Shown: positions 7,681 to 15,132 of the stretch, piece by piece | Position numbering within the stretch: position 1 is the stretch's first letter | Layout of the letters: the number at the start of each line of letters is the position of its first letter | Origin: an uncultured Verrucomicrobiota bacterium | GTDB taxonomy: Bacteria > Verrucomicrobiota > Verrucomicrobiia > Limisphaerales > UBA1319 | Assembly (NCBI GenBank): GCA_903845125.1 | Contig: CAIMWS010000310.1 | Span: forward strand, 1-35,894 | Reading direction: 5' to 3' | DNA: 35,894 bases | Made by a program: the position numbers and the translations under genes | The notes under the pieces: model-generated | Told to the model about the DNA's origin: nothing | The model's database searches: none | What the model saw: the letters and a program-made list of their open reading frames with translations, nothing else

Positions 7681-8607
7681 CGTCTCTTTTCAGCCAGAAC
7701 CAACACCTGCCACCTTATCGGCAGCCGGGATTGGTTTCTTGAGTTTTTTCCGCCCTGGTTTGTGGTTTGGCGGCTGGCCAAGGCCCTTTTTATAGCAGAC
7801 TGGGTGGCGGCGTCAAAGCCGGAATGCCCGTTTGGCGCTCCGCGTTAACGGGATACGCGGTTGCGGATGGGGGGGATGGCTGGCGGCCGGTTCCGGGCGC
7901 CTGCCCGCATGCGTGGGAGGCCAGCATGGCCCATTCCCGCAATCCATATTCACTGCACCTAGGTTATTTTAATATACGATGTCCCAGGTGGTTTTCGGTC
8001 GGTGATCGATTCGGAAGCCGCTTCCCCCCCAGGAGTTGGGTGCCATTCCCCAGCCCGGCCTTTCGTGGTTCCACCCGCTTGGGTTGAGGGCCCCGAAAAG
8101 GGCTCAATGCCGGTTGGGTGCCCGCCGGTATTTTTTTTGAAACTCTTTGCCTGGGAACGGATTGCAAATGGGAGGCCGCAAATGGCATTGGAATTGCTGT
8201 TAAATTCACTGTTAAAGGAAAGTAATGGGGACCGCCCGGAGGTTTAGGAAGGAAGCGGGCCGCGGTTTTTAATCCGGCGGGGCTCCGCCGGATGAGAAAC
8301 GCCGGCCCGAAAAGGGTGGCCAGAAGACCACCTGGGGGGGCGGGGTGGATCGCGCAACCGCACCCGGCTCCGCACGGTCCCCCTGCCCCACCCAGGAAGG
8401 AGCGCTTCTGACCCGGCAGGTTCCCGGTGTGGGCGGTGCGGTTTGATGTCACAACAACCTTGGCTTTAGCCATTCCCACGGATCGCAGATCCGGCACGAT
8501 TGCCCTGGCGCAAAGCGGGCTGTCTCGCCACCCAGGCCGGCGTAATAGCCGTTCGGAAGTTCCGTCTTCCATGGGGATGCAAAGCCGTTCAACGAGGCAA
8601 CTTAAAA
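7681..8607. other. Long divergent intergenic region
   Basis: No gene is supported in these 927 bases between the leftward C10 protease and the rightward beta-helix gene. They must hold the promoters of both, but no convincing -35/-10 pair was found. Visible structures are a perfect hairpin at 8272-8293 (arms atccggcgg and ccgccggat, 4-base loop ggct) and a weaker ggtgg/ccacc stem near 8320. The region has several long homopolymer runs (g near 8333, t near 8132). Open antisense frames crossing it have no recognisable domain and are dismissed. Confidence 0.5.
8272..8293. other. Perfect 9-bp stem with 4-base loop
   Basis: The arms atccggcgg (8272-8280) and ccgccggat (8285-8293) pair exactly around ggct. 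A T run precedes the stem on the plus strand and none follows on either strand, so it is not a standard terminator. It lies 315 bases upstream of the beta-helix gene and could be a leader structure or operator. Confidence 0.4.
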
Positions 8608-9771
8608 ATGAAAAATACGACTTCCAATGGGCTGGCCTGCGGGCTGGCTTCGTTAATGATCCTGGGCACCTCCGCCCGGGCGGCGGTCCTCGCCGTGCCT
8701 GCGGATTACGACACCATCCAGGCCGCCATTGCGGCGGCCCAGACCGGTGATGTAGTGCAGGTGGCACCCGGCCTTTACCATGAAAAACAAATAATCATCG
8801 ACAAAGCCATCTGCGTGGTCGGCCAGGATGCCAGCAAAACCATCATCGACGGCGGTGGCGACGACGACTCGCTGGAGTTGATCGGGCTGGTGCGCATCAC
8901 CGCCCCGGGCAGCGTGGCCTTCACCGGTTTCACCCTGTGCCACGCCAATTCCGTCGGTGGAGTGAAGGTGGCCTTGTATGTCAGCAGCCCGGTGGCGGCC
9001 AGCACTTACCTGGTAGCCCGCAACCGGATCCTCGGCTCCGGTGATCCCGAGGACATGGGCGATTACGGCCTTTACGCCTTTGAGGGCCGGGGCAGTTTGT
9101 TCGTTCTGAAAAATGAGATATCCGAGACTGGTTCTAACCCGATTCTCATTGAACGGCACCCCGGCCCTACTGACATCAGCTTCAACGACCTGGATGTCGG
9201 GGTGTTTGGCTCGGACGCCATTTTCACCATGACCTATGGCAATCTGGACATCCCCAGCCTGCAAAAACGCAACAGCAATAACCTCAACCTCGGCACCGGC
9301 GCGCCGTTCGACCAGGCCCACTGGGCCTCGGGCATCACCTTCGCCGGGGCCTTCCGGCACGCGCCTTACACGGAGAGCCTGGGGGGCGGCCGCTTCACCC
9401 ACGTGCAGATCATGCATAACACCTTCTATAATATCCAGAGCTGGCGCCGTGGGGTCAGCTTGTGGAATGGCGCGGGCGGCGGGATGGAGGGCGACATCGT
9501 CTTCGCCGCCATTCAAGGCAATATGTTCAAAGGCGTCAACAAGGGTGAAAGCAGCAAAGGGGTGCAAATCATCGGCCGCATCACCGGCGCCAAAGTGATC
9601 AACAACCATTTCAGCAAGCTCGATATCGGCATCCACCTGCGCGAATTTCAGGGCGCCGCCCCCCTTGGCACCAAGCTCAATGCCAACCGCTTCAGCGCCG
9701 TGAACACCGCCGTTTCCATCGCCGCCGAGGCGCAAGGCACCCGGCACCACGCCGACCACGTAAGCCCATAA
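8608..9771 (+). CDS. Secreted right-handed parallel beta-helix protein
   Basis: This 387-residue protein starts at ATG 8608, with gagg 10 bases upstream; an in-frame ATG at 8500 lacks support because the signal peptide begins at 8608 (MKNTTSNGLACGLASLMIL, cleavage after ARA). Residues about 28-70 (DYDTIQAAIAAAQTGDVVQVAPG then KAICVVGQ) are the classic opening of pectinesterase/pectate-lyase-like beta-helices. The rest consists of turns rich in N, G and V typical of helix coils (NRILGSG, KNEISETGSNP, HNTFYNIQSW, QGNMFKG, NNHFSK, NANRFS). No catalytic set of a known polysaccharide lyase could be picked out, so the activity (lyase, esterase or carbohydrate-binding scaffold) is open. It is a single gene ending just before a strong terminator. 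It fits the carbohydrate-degrading theme of the window. Confidence 0.82.
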   Translation: MKNTTSNGLACGLASLMILGTSARAAVLAVPADYDTIQAAIAAAQTGDVVQVAPGLYHEKQIIIDKAICVVGQDASKTIIDGGGDDDSLELIGLVRITAPGSVAFTGFTLCHANSVGGVKVALYVSSPVAASTYLVARNRILGSGDPEDMGDYGLYAFEGRGSLFVLKNEISETGSNPILIERHPGPTDISFNDLDVGVFGSDAIFTMTYGNLDIPSLQKRNSNNLNLGTGAPFDQAHWASGITFAGAFRHAPYTESLGGGRFTHVQIMHNTFYNIQSWRRGVSLWNGAGGGMEGDIVFAAIQGNMFKGVNKGESSKGVQIIGRITGAKVINNHFSKLDIGIHLREFQGAAPLGTKLNANRFSAVNTAVSIAAEAQGTRHHADHVSP

Positions 9772-9801
9772 ACCCGGATTTTTGTCCTCCGGTTCATGCC
9801 G

Positions 9802-9833
9802 GCGGGCCAGGCCAATCCGATGGCCTGGCCCGC
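9802..9833 (+). terminator. Intrinsic terminator after the beta-helix gene
   Basis: A perfect 13-bp stem (gcgggccaggcca, 9802-9814, with tggcctggcccgc, 9821-9833) encloses a 6-base loop and is followed by tttctccgtttt. It lies 30 bases after the stop of the beta-helix gene. Confidence 0.8.
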
Positions 9834-9862
9834 TTTCTCCGTTTTCCGCCAGGTGGGGCTCC

Positions 9863-10030
9863 TCACTTGAAGATCCGGCCCAGGATGATGGCGGCGTCCG
9901 GCTGGGTCTTCTCACTGGCACCCAACCGGTGGAAATCCACACCCGGCTGCGGGGTGCGCCCGGCATAAGATGTTCTATTCCCATTGCAGCCAGTTGTGCA
10001 AAAATCTGCAGAATGTCCGAATACGCACAC
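9863..10030 (-). CDS. Possible small ORF of 55 residues, unproven
   Basis: A leftward frame from GTG at 10030 to TGA at 9863 would encode 55 residues ending KTQPDAAIILGRIFK. It has GGAGG six bases upstream of the GTG. The codon directly before the GTG is an in-frame TGA, and the same frame upstream of that begins ATG-TTT-AAA, so it could also be the decayed remnant of a longer gene. No family is recognised. Codon use near the 3' end looks gene-like, the 5' part less so. The strong hairpin at 9802-9833 would lie downstream of it. Reported because it is otherwise unexplained sequence; probably a remnant or chance frame. Confidence 0.2.
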   Translation of the reverse strand: MCVFGHSADFCTTGCNGNRTSYAGRTPQPGVDFHRLGASEKTQPDAAIILGRIFK

Positions 10031-10316
10031 TCAACGCCTCCGGTATGGCGGGGTAATTTTAAACATATCTATTTGGTATTAAGTGCTTTACATCAATGAA
10101 ACTGGCGGTTTCCGGGCTTGGCATTGAAGCTGCTTGGATTGGTGGCACAGAGGCCGGGGGCGGCCATCCTGCCTGGCGGCATTTTTTTTTTAAAACAGGC
10201 TTGCCAAGCGGTTGGGCGGCAATAATATATGCTCCCGAAAACCCGGTTGCTGGAATCCTTGAGGAGAGTTCCGGCACGAGTTGGCGGCAATGTGTAGTTG
10301 TGAAGAAATGCTAATT
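10031..10316. other. Intergenic region upstream of the porin gene
   Basis: This AT-richer stretch holds the promoter region of the porin gene. It contains a run of ten T at 10182-10191 preceded by GC-rich sequence with a poor stem (ggccg/cggcc), so an intrinsic terminator is only weakly suggested. No gene is supported. From the beta-helix stop (9771) to the porin start nothing else is recognised beyond the terminator and the doubtful small ORF. Confidence 0.4.
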
Positions 10317-11537
10317 ATGAAGTTAAATCGTTGGACAAGGGTCCTGCTTGGGGCCGGCATAGTAAGTTACAGTTCGGTGCTGATGGCGGAGGAAGCCACC
10401 AACCAGGTGCTGACCGCCGTGTCATCCACCACGTTGAGCGGCTACGTCGATACGTCAGCCATCTGGAAATTCGGGACCGGCAATGCGCTGCTGCCCGGCC
10501 GTTCCAATGATGGCTCCAATAAACAGGACGGATTCAACCTCGATGCCATCAAGCTGTCGTTGAGCAAGCCCATGAGCGAAGCCAACTGGGGCGCGGGCTA
10601 CCAGGTGGATTTCCTCTACGGGCCGGATGCTTATCTGTATAGCAACTCCTGGTTCGACAGCACGACTGATTTCGCCATCAAACAGGCCTTCGTCTCCCTG
10701 CGGGTACCGCTGGGCCGCGGATTGAAGGTGCAGATGGGCGTGTTCGACACCTGCGTCGGTTATGAGGTGTTCGATTCCGGTTCGAATCCAAATTTCAGCC
10801 GCTCTTACGGCTATTATATCGAGCCGTTGTCGCACACGGGCGTCCTCACCTCCTATTCCTGGACGGATTGGTTGGACACCTCGTTCGGCGTGGCCAATAG
10901 CTACTCCTCCATCATCAATGCCCGGCCCGGGCACCTGAATCTCAGCGGCTACGCGCCCGCCTCGGAAGCGGAAAAGACCCTCCTGGGCTTGATCACCTTG
11001 AAAGCCCCGGAAAGCTTCGGCGGGTTCAAGGGCACCACCCTCAATTTCGGCGTGGTGAGCGGGCTCCCGGCCTATGATCCGGCCACCGGGGCCGGTGGCG
11101 CCGCGCAGGATATCGTCAACCTGTATGGCGGGTTGAATGTGCCCACGCCGCTCAAGGGCTTCACCTTTGGCGCCGCTTACGATTACCGTTTCTCCAACGG
11201 CTCCGATATCACGCCGCCCACGGACTTGGATGCGAAACACGCCTCCGCCGCGGGCTTCTACACCATTTATGAGCTGACGCCCAAGGTCACCCTGGCCAAT
11301 CGCGTCGAGTATGCCACCGGCTCGGGTGGCACCTGGGGCACCGCGCTCCCGAAGGAGGAATTTTTCGGGGACGCCTTCACCGTCGATTACAAGCTCTGGC
11401 AGAACGTGACTACCCGGGCGGAACTGCGCTGGGACCGCGAGCTGACGGGGGCCGGGAACGTGTTTGGCGGCAGCGCCACGCGCGATCCGGATCGGGATGC
11501 CGTTTCCCTGGCGTTCAACGTCATTTATAAATTCTAA
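10317..11537 (+). CDS. Outer-membrane beta-barrel porin (BBP2/OprB-like)
   Basis: This is a 406-residue outer-membrane protein. ATG 10317 was chosen because the signal peptide starts there (MKLNRWTRVLLGAGIVSYSS, cleavage after LMA before EEATN); ATG 10308 is an in-frame alternative three codons earlier. The mature protein begins LSGYVDTSAIWKFG and alternates polar and hydrophobic residues in amphipathic strands, for example WGAGYQVDFLYGPDA, FGAAYDYRFSNGSD and FTVDYKLWQNVTTRAELRWD. It ends in AVSLAFNVIYKF, a typical beta-signal with terminal Phe for BAM-dependent insertion. The pattern LKVQMGVFDTCVGYEVFD with YYIEPLSHTGVL fits the putative beta-barrel porin-2 group. Substrate unknown. It is a single gene with its own terminator; the sensor kinase gene begins 158 bases further on. 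Confidence 0.85.
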   Translation: MKLNRWTRVLLGAGIVSYSSVLMAEEATNQVLTAVSSTTLSGYVDTSAIWKFGTGNALLPGRSNDGSNKQDGFNLDAIKLSLSKPMSEANWGAGYQVDFLYGPDAYLYSNSWFDSTTDFAIKQAFVSLRVPLGRGLKVQMGVFDTCVGYEVFDSGSNPNFSRSYGYYIEPLSHTGVLTSYSWTDWLDTSFGVANSYSSIINARPGHLNLSGYAPASEAEKTLLGLITLKAPESFGGFKGTTLNFGVVSGLPAYDPATGAGGAAQDIVNLYGGLNVPTPLKGFTFGAAYDYRFSNGSDITPPTDLDAKHASAAGFYTIYELTPKVTLANRVEYATGSGGTWGTALPKEEFFGDAFTVDYKLWQNVTTRAELRWDRELTGAGNVFGGSATRDPDRDAVSLAFNVIYKF

Positions 11538-11564
11538 AGCCGGGTATATTCCCCGCTCAGCCAG

Positions 11565-11592
11565 CCGCCGGCTCCCAGCCGGCGGTTTTTTT
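11565..11592 (+). terminator. Intrinsic terminator after the porin gene
   Basis: A perfect 9-bp stem (ccgccggct, 11565-11573, with agccggcgg, 11577-11585) has a 3-base loop and is followed at once by seven T. It starts 27 bases after the porin stop and separates the porin from the downstream signalling genes. Confidence 0.88.
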
Positions 11593-11695
11593 GCGCCCCC
11601 CACCCTCTCCGCCGCCAAAGCTTGCATCTCCCGGCCGCCGGATGCTAAAGGTGACGCGCATGGGCCGATGGATCGTGATTTAAGGTGAATCCGGG

Positions 11696-14452
11696 ATGAA
11701 GCCATTCAGCATCCTGGTGGTGGAGGACGAGGCGATCGTGGCGTTGGATATCCAGGACCGCCTCGCCGGGTTGGGCTATCGGGTGGCCGGGGCCGTCTCT
11801 TCCGGTGAGCAGGCGCTTGAATTGGCGGCCGGCTCGCGCCCGGACTTGATCCTGATGGACATCCATCTCAAAGGGGAGATGGATGGCATCGCTACCGCGC
11901 GGGAAGTCCAGCGCCGCTGGCGGGTGCCGGTGATTTTTCTGACGGCCTATTCCGAGGACGACACCTTGGAGCGCGCCAAAGCGGTCGGGCCTTACGGCTA
12001 CCTGCTCAAGCCGTTTAACGATCGCGAGCTGCGGTCCACCATCGAGATCGCCATCTCCAAACATGCCAACGAGGAGGAGATCCGGCGCCTCAACCGCCTG
12101 TACGATGTCCTCAGCCAGGTCAACCAGACCATCGCCCGCGCGGCCACCTGGCGGGATTTGCTGGCCGCCGTGTGCCGGCTGCTCGTGGAGCAGGGCCAGG
12201 TGGGCCTGGCCTGGATCGGCTGGCTCGAGGAGGAAACCCGGCACATCAAACCGATCGCCCGCTTCGGCGATGAGGCCGGCTTCCTCGCCACGGCCGAATT
12301 CATCGCCGATGGCAGTTCCCGGTTCCTCGGCAGCCCGGGCCGGGCCATCCTGGAGGACCGCCCCGTCATCTGCCAGGACTGCGGCCTCCAGCCTTGCCGC
12401 TACCCGCCGGACACCGCCCCCGTGCAGTTCGGCTACCGCTCCTGTGCCGCGCTGCCCATCCGCTACCAGGGCCGGGCCTGCGGCGTCCTGGGCATCTGCG
12501 CCGGCGAGGCGGATTTTTTCCGGCAGCGCGAGCTGGAGCTCCTGGCGGAGGTGGCGGCAGACCTTTCCTTTGCCCTGGCCAAGATTTCCAGCGATGAGCA
12601 GCGGGCGCGGGCGGAGTGGGAGTTGCGGGACCATCAGCGCATCCTGGCGACCCTCCTGGGCAACCTCCCCGGCATGGTTTACCGCTGCCAGAACAACCGC
12701 CTGCGCACCATGGAGTTTGCCAGCGGCGGCTGCCTGGCGCTCACCGGTTATCCGGAGGGGGACCTCATCGGCAACCGCCAGGTGAGCTTCGCCGGGCTGA
12801 TCCACCCGGAGGACCGGGAGCGGGTCTGGGAGGAAATCCAGCGCTGCCTGCGGCTGGACCAGCCCTTTCAGTTTGAATACCGGATCCGCACCGCGCCGGG
12901 AAAACTGAAGTGGGTGTGGGAAAAAGGGCTCGCCGTGTTCTCCGCCGGCGGCGGCTTGATGGCGCTGGAGGGCTTCATCGCTGATATTGACGAAGCCCGG
13001 CAATCCCAGCTGGCCCTCCTGGCCAGCCAGGAACGCCAGCAACTGGCCCTCGACGCGGCCGCCCTGGGGACCTGGGATTGGGATGTGGCCACCGGCCGGA
13101 TCGTCTGGAACGAGCAGCATGCCCGGCTTTTTGGCCTGACTTTAGCCGAGTTCGGCGGCGGCTTGGCGGATTTTGAGCAGCCCCTGCATCCGGAGGACCG
13201 CGCCAGCGTCCTGCGCGAGCTTTTGCGGGCGCAAACGGAGCGGCTGGATTTCGCCCAGGAGTTCCGGGTCGTCTGGCCCGATGGCCGCGTCCGCTGGATG
13301 GACGCCCGGGGCCGCTTTACCTACAACTCCGCCGGGCAGCCGGTCCGCATGTTTGGCGTGGTGCGGGATCTGACGGAGCGCAAGCGCCAGGCGGACGCGC
13401 TGCGGGACGAGCAGGCCCGCCTCCGCCTGGCGCTCCAGGCCGCCGGGGCGGCGACCTTCCAATGGGATATCCCCGGCGACCAGGGCCAGTGGTCCGAGGA
13501 AGCCTGCCTCTTGTTTGGGGTGGGGCCCGGCGGCGCTCCCTGCACCCTGGCGGACTGGCGCTCCCGGGTGCATCCGGAGGATTTGTCGCGGGTGGGCGAG
13601 GCCTTCGAAAACGCCCTGCGCACCGGCGAATACCACGACGATTACCGCATCGTCTGGCCCGGCGGCGCCATCCGCTGGGTCAATGTCCAGGCCAAAATAA
13701 TATACCAGGCCGACTCCGGCCAGCCCGGACGCATGGTGGGCATTTGCGTGGACATCACCGGGCGCAAACAGACGGAGGAGCAGCTGCGCGGGCTCACCGC
13801 CCGCCTGGAGACCTTGCGGGAGGAGGAGCGCACCCGGATCGCCCGCGAGATCCACGATGAGCTGGGCCAGATGCTCACCGGGCTCAAGATGGATCTGCGC
13901 TGGATCGGCCACGGCCTGGGCCAGTTGAATGCACCCGCCCTGGCCGATCCACTCCTGGATAAAGTGACCGCCGCCACGAGCCTGGTGGATGCCACCACCC
14001 GGGCGGTGCAACGCATCGCCGCGGAGCTGCGGCCCGGCATCCTGGACAAGCTGGGCCTGGTGGTGGCCCTGGGCTATGAGATGAACCAATTCCAGCAGCG
14101 CACGGGCCTGGCCTGCCGGCTGTCCGCCCCGGAGCGAGAGCCCCTGATGCCGCCCGCCGTGGCCACCGCCATTTTCCGGATCTTCCAGGAGGCCCTGACC
14201 AACGTGGCCCGCCACGCGGCCGCCACCGGCCTGGAAGCGCGGTTCCGGGAGGAGCCCACCCGGTTCGTTCTGGAGGTGGAGGATAACGGCCAGGGCATCC
14301 GGCCCGAACAGGTGGAAAATCCCCATTCCCTCGGCTTGCTGGGGATGACCGAGCGCGCCCGGCAGCTCGGCGGGGTGTTCGCCATCCGGCCCGGGCCGCA
14401 CGGGGGCACGGTGGTGAGCCTGGCCATTCCGCGCCGGGATCCTCCAGCCTGA
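11696..14452 (+). CDS. Hybrid sensor histidine kinase: REC-GAF-PAS-PAS-PAS-HisKA_3-HATPase
   Basis: This 918-residue cytoplasmic kinase has no membrane segment. Residues 1-125 are a receiver domain: acidic pair ED at 10-11, phospho-acceptor Asp55 in LILMDIHLKGEMDG, and Lys in YLLKPF. Residues about 150-305 are GAF-like. Three PAS domains follow at about 320-437, 445-562 and 572-692 (IHPEDRERVW, LHPEDRASV, VHPEDLSRV; then VRDLTERK and CVDITGRK). Residues about 712-780 are a HisKA_3 dimerisation domain with phospho-His720 in IAREIHDELGQ, the NarX/DesK class. The ATPase domain has NVARHA, EVEDNGQGI and LGLLGMTERA. The N-terminal receiver suggests it is itself controlled by another kinase, perhaps the hybrid kinase two genes on. 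HisKA_3 kinases normally signal to NarL-type regulators, and none is present here. The next gene, a stand-alone receiver, starts 272 bases downstream. Confidence 0.93.
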   Translation: MKPFSILVVEDEAIVALDIQDRLAGLGYRVAGAVSSGEQALELAAGSRPDLILMDIHLKGEMDGIATAREVQRRWRVPVIFLTAYSEDDTLERAKAVGPYGYLLKPFNDRELRSTIEIAISKHANEEEIRRLNRLYDVLSQVNQTIARAATWRDLLAAVCRLLVEQGQVGLAWIGWLEEETRHIKPIARFGDEAGFLATAEFIADGSSRFLGSPGRAILEDRPVICQDCGLQPCRYPPDTAPVQFGYRSCAALPIRYQGRACGVLGICAGEADFFRQRELELLAEVAADLSFALAKISSDEQRARAEWELRDHQRILATLLGNLPGMVYRCQNNRLRTMEFASGGCLALTGYPEGDLIGNRQVSFAGLIHPEDRERVWEEIQRCLRLDQPFQFEYRIRTAPGKLKWVWEKGLAVFSAGGGLMALEGFIADIDEARQSQLALLASQERQQLALDAAALGTWDWDVATGRIVWNEQHARLFGLTLAEFGGGLADFEQPLHPEDRASVLRELLRAQTERLDFAQEFRVVWPDGRVRWMDARGRFTYNSAGQPVRMFGVVRDLTERKRQADALRDEQARLRLALQAAGAATFQWDIPGDQGQWSEEACLLFGVGPGGAPCTLADWRSRVHPEDLSRVGEAFENALRTGEYHDDYRIVWPGGAIRWVNVQAKIIYQADSGQPGRMVGICVDITGRKQTEEQLRGLTARLETLREEERTRIAREIHDELGQMLTGLKMDLRWIGHGLGQLNAPALADPLLDKVTAATSLVDATTRAVQRIAAELRPGILDKLGLVVALGYEMNQFQQRTGLACRLSAPEREPLMPPAVATAIFRIFQEALTNVARHAAATGLEARFREEPTRFVLEVEDNGQGIRPEQVENPHSLGLLGMTERARQLGGVFAIRPGPHGGTVVSLAIPRRDPPA

Positions 14453-14724
14453 GCCGGGCCCCGGCCGCGGGACGGCGCGGGGCTGGCGCCGCCGCTGGTT
14501 GCCCCCGCCGCGCTGGACGCCTGGGGGGGTGCTTTTCCGGAAGGGCTCTCCGGCTCGTTCCCGGCCGGCGGCTGCCTTTTGCCCCGCCCCGCGTCGTTTT
14601 TTCTCTTTCAAAATCGGGGCCGATGCTCTAGCCTGCGCCGTGATGATAATTTACTTCGGTGGCGGCTCGGAGTTGGATTCCGGAGGCCGGATCCATGGTC
14701 AGGCGTCCTGATGGGGTAGCTTCT

Positions 14725-15129
14725 ATGAACGCCAAAACCATATCGGTCATCATTGTCGAAGATTCCGAGATCGTCCGCACCCGGCTGGCCGCGCTGCTCT
14801 CCCAGGTGCCGGGCGTGACCATCGCCGCCCAGGCCAGGGATGGCGTGCAAGCCTTGAGCCTCATCGCCGAGCATCGTCCGCAGGCCGTGCTGCTGGACAT
14901 AGAATTGCCGGGCTTGAACGGTTTGAAATTGCTGGAAAGCTTGAAACGGTCCTACCCGGAATGCCGGGTCATCGTCCTCACCACCTATGCCTTCGCGGAA
15001 TTCCGCCGCCGCTGCGAGGATCTGGGCGCCGATCATTTCCTGGATAAAAGCATGGATTTCGAGCGAATCCCCGCCTTGCTGACCGCCATGCGGGAGACCC
15101 CGGGCGCGCCCCATCCCAACCCCGCTTGA
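14725..15129 (+). CDS. Stand-alone response regulator receiver (CheY-like)
   Basis: This 134-residue protein is a single receiver domain with no output domain. ATG 14725 was chosen because MNAKTISVIIVEDSE is a normal receiver start; in-frame sequence back to 14659 has no domain content. Key residues are E12/D13, phospho-acceptor Asp58 in VLLDIELPGLNG, Thr86 in IVLTTYA and Lys108 in FLDKSMDF. The residue after Lys is Ser rather than the usual Pro, a variant common in receivers of NarL-type regulators; the protein may be such a regulator without its HTH domain. It ends 3 bases before the start of the downstream hybrid kinase, so the two are cotranscribed. It may shuttle phosphate between the flanking kinases or bind an effector protein. 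Confidence 0.92.
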   Translation: MNAKTISVIIVEDSEIVRTRLAALLSQVPGVTIAAQARDGVQALSLIAEHRPQAVLLDIELPGLNGLKLLESLKRSYPECRVIVLTTYAFAEFRRRCEDLGADHFLDKSMDFERIPALLTAMRETPGAPHPNPA

Positions 15130-15132
15130 GCC

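Noticed and set aside
5842-7848. A rightward frame opposite the C10 protease gene
   Set aside because: Low-complexity shadow of the protease; the protease has catalytic and signature motifs.
7964-8767. A leftward 267-codon frame in the long intergenic region
   Set aside because: It overlaps the beta-helix gene start and its product has no recognisable domain or signal; probably a chance frame.
10182-10191. Run of ten T after GC-rich sequence as an intrinsic terminator
   Set aside because: No good stem immediately precedes it; the short ggccg/cggcc pairing is distant and weak.
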